From Hermatobates lingyangjiaoensis (lineage: Eukaryota; Arthropoda; Insecta; Hemiptera; Hermatobatidae), in the NCBI GenBank assembly GCA_026182355.1, contig JAPFBL010000224.1, positions 379,001-443,000 of the forward strand: a stretch of 64,000 nucleotides of DNA, given 5' to 3'. Below the pieces are notes generated by a model that was not told where the DNA came from, did not search any database, and saw only the letters and a program-made list of their open reading frames with translations. This document shows, piece after piece, positions 34,735 to 44,760 of this stretch; the stretch's first letter is position 1, and each line of letters opens with the position of its first letter. Made by a program: the position numbers and the translations under genes.

Positions 34735-34960
34735 ATAAGTTCAAAATTAATGTCCAACGAGGAAGATTTCAAAATAAAACCGAAACGTTTAGAATTTGAG
34801 AGTTGATTTTTTTGAAACTTGAGACCGAAAAAAATCAACGAACTTAAATAAACCTTCGTGAACAAAGAAATACACTTACAAAATCAAATTTTCGGGTAAT
34901 TCTGCTTCAGGAGAAAAGAAAGGAAGACCAAGCACGTTGTAGACGCAACAGTAAATAATT
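34735..34960. mobile_element. decayed hammerhead-like unit and family iv unit
   Basis: AACGAGGAAGATTTC...AAAACCGAAACGTTT (34757-34795) keeps the GAAACGUU half. A minus family iv unit follows at 34862-34950 (CAAATTTTCGGGTAATTCTG). Confidence 0.45.
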
Positions 34961-34975
34961 ATATATATATATATA

Positions 34976-35195
34976 TATAAAAGATTTCACACAAACACGA
35001 GAAATAACAATCAATGATCAAACCACAATATAAAATGAAAAAAAACACCAATATCTTTCAACCTCAACAAGTGGTCTTCGTCAGTCAAAAACCCAACTGG
35101 TTTTTGTGTTGTTGAGTCTGACGAAGACCGCTTGTTACGGATGAAAGATCTTATCCTTTTTTTCCAATTTCGTATTGTGGTTTGATTATATATAT
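34976..35195. mobile_element. R1 hammerhead dimer
   Basis: Minus half 34980-35095 and plus half 35100-35190 with GAGUCUGACGAAGACCGCUU, GUUACGGAUGAAAGAUCUUA. (TA)n on both sides. CGGAU in place of CGGUU weakens helix II of the plus copy. Confidence 0.8.
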
Positions 35196-35199
35196 ATAC

Positions 35200-35375
35200 A
35201 ATTAAAAGAAACGGTCCAGCGGACTTTTTTAAAATAAAATAAATTCAAAACGAAGGAAACACACAGAAAGACACAGACATAACTGACATCGATATATTTC
35301 GACCATCGTCGTCATCAGGAGGTGCGAAGAGCGAAGAGTCCCGCAGGAAGACAGGGCGGTACTCATATATATATA
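35200..35375 (-). mobile_element. family ii hammerhead-like unit
   Basis: Minus CCUGAUGA, C, GAC-GAUG-GUC, GAAAUAUAUCGAUGUCAG; then (TA)n. Same unit as plus at 44600-44710. Confidence 0.6.
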
Positions 35376-35646
35376 TATATAATTCAATGTAGAAAAAGAA
35401 ACATAGAGAAATCAAAAGCACACACTTACAGTCTCTAATTTTCGTTTTGAACCGTCTTCAGGAGAGATAAGAGAGGGAGACCAACCGTCTCTGAACAAAT
35501 GCGGTTGGTTTCCCTTTCTTATCTCTGCTGAAGACGGTTCAGACAGAAAATTAGAGACTGTAAGTGTGTGCTTTTGATTTCTCTATGTTTCGTTTTCTAC
35601 ACTGAACCGTATTTGTCCGTTTCGTATCGTATTTCCAACAAAAAAG

Positions 35647-35665
<19 letters not shown>
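35376..35665. mobile_element. family iii hammerhead-like palindrome
   Basis: Arms 35385-35490 and 35495-35630 meet at AACCGTCTCTGAAC. Helix II GGUUCAAAAC (minus) and GGUUCAGACAG (plus). (TA)n outside both arms. Confidence 0.65.
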
Positions 35666-35677
<12 letters not shown>

Positions 35678-35682
35678 GTTGA

Positions 35683-35930
35683 ATAACTGACCATATTTTA
35701 CTGATGTCATTTTCTTCAACAGTTTTTCAAGGTTTCTGAATACGTTCTTCTTTCCTTCATCCAAACGTTGCAGAATATTAATTAATGGATGAAGGAAAGA
35801 AGAAGGTATTCATAAACGTCGAAAAACTGGTGAATAACATGACATCAGTAAAATATGGTCAGTTATTCAACGAAATATGTTTGAATGAAGAACTGCTCCC
35901 AAATTTTACAAATATATATATATATAAACA
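35683..35930. pseudogene. PLE N-terminal fragment, inverted pair
   Basis: Plus frame from ATG 35785: MDEGKKKVFINVEKLVNNMT, then ICLNEELLPNFTNI into (TA)n at 35913. Its reverse complement occupies 35683-35763. The N-terminus differs from the other copies, while the LLPNFTNI end is shared. Confidence 0.65.
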
Positions 35931-36280
35931 GTGACATAGACTAATTTTAATATTTCGATATCCTTCGTCATCAGATGTTCTTGGTTTGAGAGGCAAATTA
36001 AGTCAAATATATGCGATAGTGAGAAAACATATATTAAGTCTTCATCAGAAGGATTTTATTTTAGAACACGTTTCGACCACTTAGTCATCATCAGGTACCT
36101 ACATCTACAATATAAACATAAAAATGTATAAAATTATTTAAGTAACACACAGATAGACACAGGCATAACTTACTACTATATTTTGAAAATCGTCATCATG
36201 AGAATCCGAAGCCTCTTGATGACGACGACTGTCGAAATGTAGAAGTTATGCCTGTGTCTATCTGTGTGTTAACTTCTTAA
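35930..36280. mobile_element. cluster of four hammerhead-like cores
   Basis: Minus 35950-35975 (CUGAUGA, C, GA...UC, GAAAUAUU). Minus 36070-36097 (CUGAUGA, U, GAC-UAAGUG-GUC, GAA AC-GU-GU-U). Minus 36160-36205 and plus 36210-36250 form a head-to-head family ii pair. The second one follows the canonical helix III layout. Confidence 0.6.
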
Positions 36281-37084
36281 CTCTTTTTTATTGTAATGTC
36301 TGGTAGACAGTTTCTTTTAATTGTTATATGTACAGTGAAAGATCGTTGTGTTATTTACAGTAAGTTATGCGTTGTTTAAACTATTAAACTTGTACATGTG
36401 AAAACTATTTTGTTAACTTTTTACCCTACCATGAGTAGAGACCACATAATAACTGATTGTACTACCTTAGAATTATAAAATCAAATAACGTAAAAAGAAC
36501 ATGAAGTAAAAGTAAAAATAGAATTTATGAAAGAGAATGAAATGTAATAGATTAAGAGACATTTAAATTTTAAGTTTCAAGTTTACACTTCGTAACACCT
36601 TTCTAAGACATTAAGGTTAATAGAGTTTGGACTCGAGAGAATTGAGATCAAGGAACCCATAAAGGAGGGAATGTATGTTTTATGTAGGAAATTATCAGTG
36701 TGATTAAGGCATTGTCAATGGAACTTTCACGGCATTCCAAAAGGCATGCATTTCACAAGAGCTGCCTGCGAACAGGTTGAGATAGTTTCGCAAGGGGACA
36801 GCTTATAATACCAAGGAGAAGGTGAACGATCTCATTTTCAAGAAAGATATCTTTTCAAATAGACATTTGATATTTGTAATATAACCTGTGCAGATTTGTA
36901 ATTTATTTAATAAGAAAATTAAAAAAAAATTTCAATAGAAATTCACAGAACGAGCTTATATTGCAATTTACTCGTATTACGAAAACAATTTATCGCATTG
37001 AAATTAAATATGATAATAAATAATCAGTTCTGTCCCCAAAATGCCGGTTTTTAAGTTTATTACTTGACTATAAATAAAGTACAG

Positions 37085-37160
37085 TGGTCGTGAAAAAATT
37101 CGATGTCGAGATTTTGACGGAATTACATGTTTTGAGGTCCCAAAAGTAGTTTTATTAAAT
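37085..37160 (-). mobile_element. element Y 3'-end fragment
   Basis: GTCGTGAAAAAATTCGATG and GAGATTTTGACGGAATTACA are the reverse of the Y end at 33000-33040. Confidence 0.75.
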
Positions 37161-38544
37161 ATTGGAGATGTATTATACTTTATCAATAAGGAGGCAAGAA
37201 GAATATTCCACAAAATTCTTCTATGGATTAAATCAAGTTACCACTGGATATCGAAAAAACATTAAGTCCTTTCTATGTATTTCATATATATATGAAACTA
37301 GTCAACCGTGACCCCTTGTGCCACTAAGTATTAAGAAATTATAGCAACAGTTAATAATATACATTCACTGAGTGTGATTGACAGGAATAACTGTTATTGC
37401 TATTTCTTGTTATTAAACCATGAAAACAAAATTCTTATATGGTCTAAGCGTTTGATATAGTATTCTTAACATGAATCAAGATATATACACAATAATGATA
37501 TTTAATGCAACAAAAAAATCATTTAAAAGTAAAAAAAAAATCATTTGTTTTATTACATAAATAAATGAAACATCAATTCAAGATATATAAATAATCAAGC
37601 ATATTTAAAACTAACAATTCCATTTATTTATTTTGTTATTTATTTATTTTACCCAACATAAAATAACATTAATGAAAGGAATGTGTCTTTATAATATTAC
37701 CTTAGAGCATTCGTATTTAAGCTGACATTTGTATTCAAGTTTATATTCCTAAAATTGTTCATTTTAAAGCCCTAATGTAATAGTTTATTATATATACTTT
37801 CAGAATTTCATACATTTATTATGCTTAACTTCCAAATACCAATGTTAAATCAAAACGTAACCTTTGAATTAATTTGAAACAGGAAAACTGACCGTTCCTG
37901 ATATAAAACAAATATAATTTGTTTTATCATATATATGTAAAACAAGAACTAACAGTAAATATGTGAACTACAAAAAAATCGTCTAAACAACAATAAGATT
38001 TCCAAAAATGGGACTGAGATCTTTCGTTGAAAATCTCGTCAGGTTTATTCTATAACATAAATAGATTTTACATCTGGAGTCATTAATTTTACTTGACTTG
38101 AGTTGAGAGAATTTAATTTATATTTTTTCTTTCTTTTTAATGCCATTATTAGTAAAGTAATATATTACTTACTGTTTTCTTTAATATTTATTGGAATAAT
38201 TCCTCATAAATTGGAATTTGGAATTAACAGGTATTCTAATTTTCACCTCTATCTAAACATTTAAACAAGAACATCAGAGTTTTATAGGTATATAAACATA
38301 TAAAAATGACTACTAAATAAACATACCAAGACTATAAGAAAAAAAACTAGCTGACAAGAGAGATTATGGTAATTCGAGATAAATGTCATAAAGTTTTCGT
38401 TTGTAATAATCATACCACATACATGTATCGTCCCGTAATGATGCTCCTGAGGCTCACGAACTATTCCATTACTGGTCTAAAGAACTTCTTTTTTTTTTAT
38501 TAATCAGCCCTCCGAAGCTGACTCCTCGAGGGAATATTGCATCT

Positions 38545-39085
38545 CCCATTGACTATACATTGGGAGTGCTACATTTTGCATAACTTATGTATATTTCGTG
38601 GAGGGATCTTTAACGAGTTACTAACATCGTACAGGCTCTAACGTCCCTTCGTTATATGTGTTCTCTAGTTAAAGTGCAACTGGTAAGAGGATTTGGAGAA
38701 CGTTATCGGTAATTATCTCCGCATGTAACCTGGGCTTTAGCTTGTCTATTACTCGTGGCCTAGGTACCGTTTTGCGGAGTAACTGTCAGAATTCGTGTTT
38801 AGCATTGCGTTGCTTGAGGTGCCCTCGGGCACCTCCATTCTTTCAGTGGAGGTGGCTAAAGGGTAACTTGTCAACAAGGCGGCCTGGCTTGACTAAGCGG
38901 TTATGGCACAAAATGCCGAGGAACGCGAAGATCAAAACAGGCTTAACGCCCCCTTTCCGAGGGACGACGTGCTCAGATCTATTCACCTCCTACGTGAATT
39001 AATCGAGGGCCAAGAGTGGGTATCGAACCTTGGACCTACCAGTTGAGAGGCGAGCACACGGTGCCACTAATCTAACCTGGCCCCC
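38545..39085 (-). mobile_element. SINE split by a 290-bp insertion
   Basis: SINE 3' part 38545-38650 and head part 38940-39085 (CATTCTAACCTGGCCCC-like end CTAATCTAACCTGGCCCCC). Between them lies a GC-richer insert with the hairpin GGTGCCCTCGGGCACC. The repeated AGGCT(C)TAACG at both borders looks like a target duplication. Confidence 0.7.
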
Positions 39086-39225
39086 TCCGAGAGGCTTAGT
39101 CCCTGTTTGGAATTCCATACTGCTTAACACTAGAAAGACTGTCATACTACATATATAGGTAAATGCCAGAGGTAGGAGAGTAGTAAGTAATTGATAAGAT
39201 AGATAAAAAGAAAAGGAGTTGTCAC

Positions 39226-39351
39226 CTCTACTAGGAAGTAGACGGGCTGGCCGACGAGTAGGTTGATTTTGACGTATCTGGAACAGGCGGGCTGTGGGGT
39301 GGAGGCAGAGACGGTGTGGAAAGGACCTGCCGGCACGACCGTCAGCCGCAT
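39226..39351 (-). CDS. ex: expanded (ex) coding exon 1, FERM N-terminus
   Basis: Coding exon of 42 codons starting at the ATG at 39351; an in-frame TGA lies 12 bases upstream, so this is the first possible start. It is far more GC-rich than its surroundings. The last residues, LLVGQPVYFLVE, resemble the first strand of the FERM F1 lobe of Expanded, the apical scaffold that acts upstream of the Hippo kinases with Merlin and Kibra. The exon ends GAG|GTGACA at a codon boundary. Exon 2 begins at a codon boundary, so the join reads YFLVE-PKWKAKEL. Exon order, phase and content agree across three exons. Its 5' UTR probably continues to about 39400. The family assignment rests on remembered similarity to insect Expanded; other FERM proteins (FRMD6-like) are less similar. 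Confidence 0.85.
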
Positions 39352-39464
39352 GCTGCCGCTTCCTCATTATCACCGCCTCTTCACTACAACCAAGACACAC
39401 ATGTTAGCCTAGAAACCAGGGACCACACTTAGGCCCATCACTATACATACACTATACATATACG

Positions 39465-39965
39465 TATTAGGTTAGGTTAGTTACCACAAAAAACTCATAC
39501 CTACATATTAGGTTAAGAGGCAGGGAACATACATAGGCTGTTGGTGTTACCACATGTCCTTTGTGATGTAATACCATACAAAAACGACAGGCCAAACACT
39601 GGCCCTTTGTCATACCACATAAAAAAGACTGACTTCTACGTAAGGTTAGGTTAGGAGGCAGGGAATATACATAGGCTGTTTGTGATACCACATGGTCCTT
39701 TGTGATGTAATACCATACAAAAACGACAGGCCAAACACTGGCCCTTTGTCATACCACATAAAAAAGACTGACTTTTACGTAAGGTTAGGTTAGGAGGCAG
39801 GGAACATACATAGGCTGTTTGTGATACCACATGGTCCTTTGTGATGTAATACCATACAAAAACGACAGGCCAAACACTGGCCCTTTGTCATACCACATAA
39901 AAAAGACTGACTTTTACGTAAGGTTAGGTTAGGTGGCAGGGAACACACATAGGACGTTTATTATA
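39465..39965. repeat. 139-bp tandem repeat with GGTTAGG core
   Basis: TAAGGTTAGGTTAGG starts at 39641, 39780 and 39919, with a diverged unit before. Each unit has CATGGTCCTTTGTGATGTAA and GGCCAAACACTGGCCCTTTG. The TTAGG motif recalls arthropod telomeres, but only two or three consecutive copies occur, so this is interstitial repeat DNA just upstream of ex exon 1. Confidence 0.9.
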
Positions 39966-40012
39966 GCACACAAAAGACTGATTTCTTTATATTACATCAG
40001 GTTAGGTACAGT

Positions 40013-41445
40013 GGCGTGAAAGGGTTGGGGGGGCGGTCCACCCCGGGGGGCAATTGCCAGGGGCGGAATTTTAGGTGGGGGGGGGGGGGGGAAATAGAAA
40101 ATAGAAATAAATTACAATAATCAAAGACCAACAAAAAATGTGACATTCTATACCGAAATGAGTTTTGAAAGTCGTATTTGTTTTTATCTTTATTTGTGCA
40201 ATGCTGTTTTCAAACGGATTTTCAACTGTATATTAGCAAATAAAAATACATTTATTTTAATCTTTTCAAAATTATTTTTTTAATAGGGTTTAAATGTATT
40301 ATATTTATTTGTGTAGCCATTTAATTTAACAATTTTTTTTTATCATTTGACTTGTACGTGTTTGTTTTGAAAATTCTTTGGTTTTCTTTGATTACGACTG
40401 TATATGTAATACGAGTACTGTAACAAGATATAAGTCCGGGACCAATGACAGAAGTCTAATATTAGATCCTTGATTGTAATTCCATGAAAATAAATAATAA
40501 GAGGACTTTCTGAATGTTTGAAAGCTAACGGATTATCAATGGCCAGACGGGTGGGGGGGGGGAACCTAACGTCCTAAATTTTGTCTAATTCATGTGTATT
40601 TAAAGTAGAGACCTTTAAAGAGTACCTGATATCGTACAGGCATAGAGACCGATGGCTTAACGTCCTCTCTGAGGAACGACTTTCTAAGATTATTCACCTC
40701 CCACGGGAATAAATCGAGGACCAGAGTGTGTATTGAACCCCGGACCTACCAGTTCAGAGGCGAGCACGGAACTAACCTGACCCCTGTTGTATATATTAGC
40801 GACAATAAACAAAATTCATGCATTTCTATAACTTGCTTACTACAATCCACTACCATCAACAATAATAAATGTGCAGTTTGTTTTGGTACTGTTCAATTTT
40901 CCATTCAAAGCAAATTATTAGCATAGCAACTATTTTTGGCGCCCGGTGCGGTCGTAAGTTTATAACCCCGCCCTCTCCACCCAGGCCGTTAATAATCCGT
41001 TAACCTTCAAAACCCCAGAAAGTCGTCAAAATATACAGTCCTCATCAAAGGAAACCAAAGATATTTCAAAACAAAAACGTATAATTCAAATCTCAAAAAA
41101 AAAAGGAAGATAAATTAAATTAACTGGCTACGCAAACAAATATAATTTTCAATCTTTTTCAAACTTTCAATTCCTTTTAAAAACTAATTTTGAAAAATTT
41201 AATATAAATTTATTTTTCATTTGTGTATATTACAGATGAAAAGCTCGTTTAAAACAGTGTTGACCACATAAAACATAAAAAGTAATTACGACCTTCAAAA
41301 CTCATTTTGGTATAACAAATTCAAATTTGTTGTTACCTTTTTTTATTATTGTAACTTTTTTTACCACCTCAAAATGCCGCCTCATGGCAAGTGTCACCCA
41401 GGGTGGACCACCCCTCCTGCCCTCCCCTTGCTAGGCCTCTGAGTC
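40013..41445. mobile_element. element X copy 2, foldback-like with CAG ends
   Basis: Starts CAGTGGCGTGAAAGGG and ends CTTGCTAGGCCTCTG. The terminal 70 bp are imperfect inverted repeats around GGTCCACCC / GGGTGGACC. The two halves repeat AACGGATTATCAATGG (40528) and CGTTAATAATCCGTTAACCT (40986) in opposite orientation, so the whole folds back. Ends are hAT-like, but no 8-bp duplication is visible. A SINE lies inside. Confidence 0.65.
40565..40785 (-). mobile_element. SINE inside element X
   Basis: Body CCTAAATTTTGTCTAATTC, TATCGTACAGGCATAGAGAC and head CCAGTTCAGAGGCGAGCACG, AACCTGACCCC. It sits between the two mirror halves of X, so it is younger than that copy. Confidence 0.75.
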
Positions 41446-41449
41446 GAAC

Positions 41450-42175
41450 ACATTTCACACTTTATCAGTCCATTTTAATCATTTTAATTTATACCTAACA
41501 ATATTGCGACATGGAGAAAGTAATTTATATCAAAACAACCACTGGTTTATTTTCATTCTTGAGAATAAAACATAAGACTTCACATTTCTTTTCAAATTGC
41601 CTTAATATCAGTAATTGGATGGTGTAATATAACACTAATAAGATCAACTATTCAGTTCCAGCTGTATTCAACTCTAAGATATCTTTTAAATATATTAAAT
41701 CAAATTATTTTTAACATTGGAATCAAAATCAATTATCAATTGATAATCCATATTGTAAGATAGTAATTACAAAACATTATATAACAAATCACATCAATTA
41801 AAATAATATGTACTGTATAAAGTTTAAAAAGAAATGATTATTCATAATGTTTGAAGTTAATTATGTTTGTATATAAGTAATTATTAAGGTCTACTTCAGC
41901 GATTGATAATCAGATGACATCATAAATCTCTTTCAATAGATTTGATATGATTAAATATATTTCAATTACTGTTACAATTCTTACTTATTATTTATGGTTT
42001 CTTATTTGATTTGATGATTTGAATATAATTACCTAATCATAAGCTACAAATGATAATTACCTTTCATTATTAAAGGAAATCATCAACAGCAGCGACCAAG
42101 TGGTCAACTGTTCTAAACAGATATGCATTACATTTTCAACATAATTGTCACTGTGTAAAGCCTTATTAATGAATC
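41450..42175. other. AT-rich intergenic DNA
   Basis: No ORF, no recognised repeat and no promoter signal that I would defend. Confidence 0.6.
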
Positions 42176-42177
42176 AT

Positions 42178-42415
42178 TTTTGATAATGCGACGGTTGGAG
42201 ACCAACCACGGTTGGAGACCAAATTGGAGACCAACCACGGTTGGGGACGGTCTTCAACCGTCGCTTCACAAGTGCGCTTGGAGTCCCTATCTCAACTCTC
42301 CTGATGATGGTTCAACCGAAAATTAGAGACAGTAAGTGTCTTTGTTCCTTAGTTCTGTGTTTGTGATTCATTGTGAAACGTTTGTTGTCCTTTTGGATCG
42401 TTTTCCTGTTTACAA
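42178..42415 (+). mobile_element. family iii hammerhead-like unit
   Basis: Repeated GGTTGGAGACCAA, GCGCTTGGAGTCCCTATCTC, CUGAUGA, U, GGUUCAACC, GAAAAUUAGAGACAG, UAAGUGU. Here N7 is U and the extra base is U rather than C. The distal pairing GCGCUU/UAAGUG is retained. Confidence 0.6.
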
Positions 42416-42499
42416 TAAATATATATATATGTGTGTGTGTGTGTGTTATTTTGAAAATTCTAGTTTATTCAGTTCGAAGAATCGTTTCATCTAATTGGT

Positions 42500-42690
42500 A
42501 TATATATATATATATATGTATCTCAATAATCAAACCACAATAAATATGGGAAAAAAACTACGATCTTTCAACCGAAACAAGCGGTCTTCGTCAGAGTGAA
42601 AACCCAACTCTGACGTGGACCACCTTGTTACGGTTGAAAGGTCTTAGTCCCCCCCCACATTTCTTATTGTGGTTTGATCATTAACAGTAT
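42500..42690. mobile_element. R1 hammerhead dimer
   Basis: Minus half 42527-42607 and plus half 42605-42680, (TA)n on the left. The plus core reads CUGACGU, GGACCACC..., damaged by substitutions; the minus core is nearly intact. Confidence 0.8.
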
Positions 42691-43144
42691 TACGTATTCA
42701 GGTTAACATATATTTTACTATCATAAAATTCAATAAGCTAATATTTATGACTTCCAAAGAACAATTAACGCAGATGTCAAAACTCTCTGGACATTATATA
42801 AACAGTGATAACATTTGTATAATAATGTTTTTGATGATATTAATTAATTTGATATCAAGAACTGTCTTAAGGATAGGATACAAGTCAGCAGGATGTAACT
42901 ATTACTCAAGTTTTGATTGCATTCAATAATGCCGGAATGTCGTCTGCTCATAAGAACTTATATAAACCTGACTGAACATAGTAGTTAACGTGACCATTAA
43001 GCAATCAGCATATTACACAACCAATCCAAATTTAATGGAAGATTTAAAATTAACAACCTGTTCAAAGCATTATTCAGAATTTTGTTTAAACAGGCGCTAT
43101 AATCAATTATATATAGTATTTAGTGAGTTTTTTTTTCGAGGACT

Positions 43145-43190
43145 AGGTTTTTGTAGCCTTGAAGATGGTGTATAAATACATCGAAACGTT
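43145..43190 (+). ncRNA. hammerhead-like motif on the PLE start codon
   Basis: GCC, UUGAAGA, U, helix II GGUGUA-UAAA-UACAUC, GAA, A-CG-U, U, GGU. The ATG (43165) lies at the A9/extra-U junction as at 27750 and 28586. C3 is U, pairing with G8 only by wobble. Confidence 0.55.
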
Positions 43191-43881
43191 GGTAAAAGAA
43201 GAAGTACTTAAATTCAAAGACATAGCCCTAAAAAAAAACGTACTAAATACTTCGTTGAATGAAGGGATCAAGAACATTTCGATAGTATATATATATATAT
43301 ATTTTCCTGGTGCTCATAGGCTGGGTGCAGTTGTCAGGGAGTTTTTCCCTATACTTTCTTCTTCATCCTGTACTTCTTCAGTCTTTAGTGAGCCACCTTC
43401 CATTTCCTATAGCAAACCTGCTAATCTTCAATCTATCTTCTCTCACATCTCTTCTCCTAAGCCTCCAAAAACTGCTGGTGGTATGGTTCAATGTGGACGT
43501 CGTGGATGTCTTACTTGTCCTATCATCAATCCTGTTCCTTCCTTTACCTCTGTCCATAGTAAACGCCCCTACCCTATCTCTCACAAGACCTCTTGTACCT
43601 CTGGTAACTGCGTTTACCGTTTGGATTGCACCCAGTGTGATTCTTTTTATGTGGGTTTGGCTTCCACCAAGCTAAGCCTGCGTATGAATGGCAAACGCAG
43701 TGACCTTCCCGTTGCTACTCATGCCAGTTATCACGGACTCAGTTTTAATGACTGTTTCCGTGTACAGGTCCTGAGGCAGATTGATCAGACTAATTCGAAA
43801 GTTACTCTGAGAGCTTCAGAAGAAGCACTTATTAGTCTTCTGGGCGGTAGATCGGCTCCTGGGCTTAACCTCAATCGTTGA
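43165..43881 (+). CDS. RT-less Penelope-like protein: N-terminus fused to GIY-YIG endonuclease
   Basis: Uninterrupted frame of 238 codons. Residues 1-45 are a PLE-type N-terminus (MVYKYIETLVKEEVLKFKDI...NTSLNEGIKNISI). Residues of about 46-51 (VYIYIYF) are encoded by a (TA)n run. The rest is the end of the thumb, a Cys-rich linker (CGRRGCLTC) and a GIY-YIG-like endonuclease (CVYRLDCTQCDSFYVGLAST, LSLRMNGKRSD, ATHASYHGLSFND). The whole reverse transcriptase (normally some 400 residues) is absent. The frame crosses the (TA)n junction intact. It may be chance or a selected short protein; 3' UTR and ribozyme-like terminus follow. Confidence 0.7.
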   Translation: MVYKYIETLVKEEVLKFKDIALKKNVLNTSLNEGIKNISIVYIYIYFPGAHRLGAVVREFFPILSSSSCTSSVFSEPPSISYSKPANLQSIFSHISSPKPPKTAGGMVQCGRRGCLTCPIINPVPSFTSVHSKRPYPISHKTSCTSGNCVYRLDCTQCDSFYVGLASTKLSLRMNGKRSDLPVATHASYHGLSFNDCFRVQVLRQIDQTNSKVTLRASEEALISLLGGRSAPGLNLNR

Positions 43882-44175
43882 TTTTTTTTTATTTTTTATT
43901 TTTTTTTTAAGTTGTAATCAGCTTTTAATTTTATTTTAGTTAAATGTTTTCTTTTTTTGATTGTTATTTGGCTTTTATTTCTTTATCTTCCCTCTCTACC
44001 TTCCCTCCGAAAGTTGGCTACACTGTTTGAGTGCTTCAGTTCGAACGCCAAGTCAGTCGTTATCAGCCTTTGGAGCGATTCACTTCTTTTCCTGAAGACG
44101 AGGACATCGAAATATAGTAGTGCGTTCAGTGGTTTCCTTTCTATGTGTTCTTTTTTAAATTCTAGTTTATATATA
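43882..44175 (+). mobile_element. PLE 3' UTR with family ii hammerhead-like terminus
   Basis: After TGA come T-rich DNA and AAGTTGGCTACACTG. Then AUUCACU, CUGAAGA, C, GA-GGACA-UC, GAAAUAUAGU, AGUGCGU at about 44064-44135, then AAATTCTAGTTTATATATA. This ties family ii units to the 3' end of an endonuclease-bearing PLE. The copy at 60590-60715 has the same end with AGUGAGU. Confidence 0.75.
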
Positions 44176-44330
44176 TATATCAATGATCAAACCACAATAA
44201 GAAATGGGAAAACAAGACTAAGATCTTTCAACCGTAACAAGCGGTCTTCGTCAGAGTCAAAAAACCCGTATTGTTATTTCATGTGTTTATGTGAAATATT
44301 TATATATATATACATATATATACTATCGAT
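44176..44330. mobile_element. R1 unit with truncated partner
   Basis: Minus unit 44182-44268 intact through AAACCC, then directly the R1 3' tail in plus orientation (TATTGTTATTTCATGTGTTT). The plus partner lost its ribozyme half. (TA)n outside. Confidence 0.8.
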
Positions 44331-44334
44331 CGCA

Positions 44335-44580
44335 AACTAGAAACAAAATTAAAGTTTATCAGGACTCATTCATTCAAACCAGATAGTTGATTTGAAATCC
44401 ACAGACTATTTTTCTTTGTAAAATAATTTCTAATGTAATACTTAGTTTTTCTGTTTCAAAAGTTTGTACTTCTGCCCATGAAAAAGGTTTTAATAAAAAA
44501 CCGAAACGTTAGTACTGAAAGTTTTATGTGAACCTGAATAACTGATCGAGTACTCCTGATACTTTAATTTTGTATATATA
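44335..44580. mobile_element. family Z element with GAAACGUU motif
   Basis: Bounded by AGTTTATCAGGACTC and the reverse GAGTACTCCTGATACTTTAA. Inside: GCCCAUGAAAAAGGUUUUAA, UAAAAAACC, GAAACGUUAG at 44475-44515. The 3' half resembles a hammerhead, but the CUGANGA side is AUGAAAA. Confidence 0.55.
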
Positions 44581-44584
44581 TATA

Positions 44585-44724
44585 TAGCAGGGCAGAGTCA
44601 CCGCCGTGCCTTCCTGCGGGACTCTTCTCTCTTCACACCTCCTGATGACGACGATGGTCGAAATATCGATGTGAGTTATGTCTGTGTCTTTCTGTGTGTT
44701 TCCTTCGTTTTGAATTTAATTGAT

Positions 44725-44760
<36 letters not shown>

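Larger units (their letters stand above)
22348..39225 (-). other. ex intron 1 (about 16.9 kb)
   Basis: Bounded by the GTGACA donor of exon 1 and the TTTCAG acceptor of exon 2. It carries the densest PLE and hammerhead cluster of the window (27.2-30.0 and 34.7-36.3 kb) and the paired element at 31.4-34.4 kb. AT-rich stretches 22870-23870, 25180-26220, 30480-31100 and 36300-38540 show nothing beyond simple repeats. Read from the minus strand these are transcribed intronic repeats. Confidence 0.8.

Noticed and set aside
36040..36115. Calling every GAAAC-like core an active ribozyme
   Set aside because: Several copies (30395, 34757, 44475, 48240, 59560) have lost required core residues; only copies with full core and helices are called ribozymes.
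38999..39400. 133-codon minus frame MRKRQHAADGRAGR... over ex exon 1
   Set aside because: Shifted frame of the GC-rich first exon; the other frame gives the FERM start and splices in phase to exon 2.
39465..39965. Telomeric (TTAGG)n tract
   Set aside because: Only two or three consecutive motifs per 139-bp unit; it is an interstitial tandem repeat.
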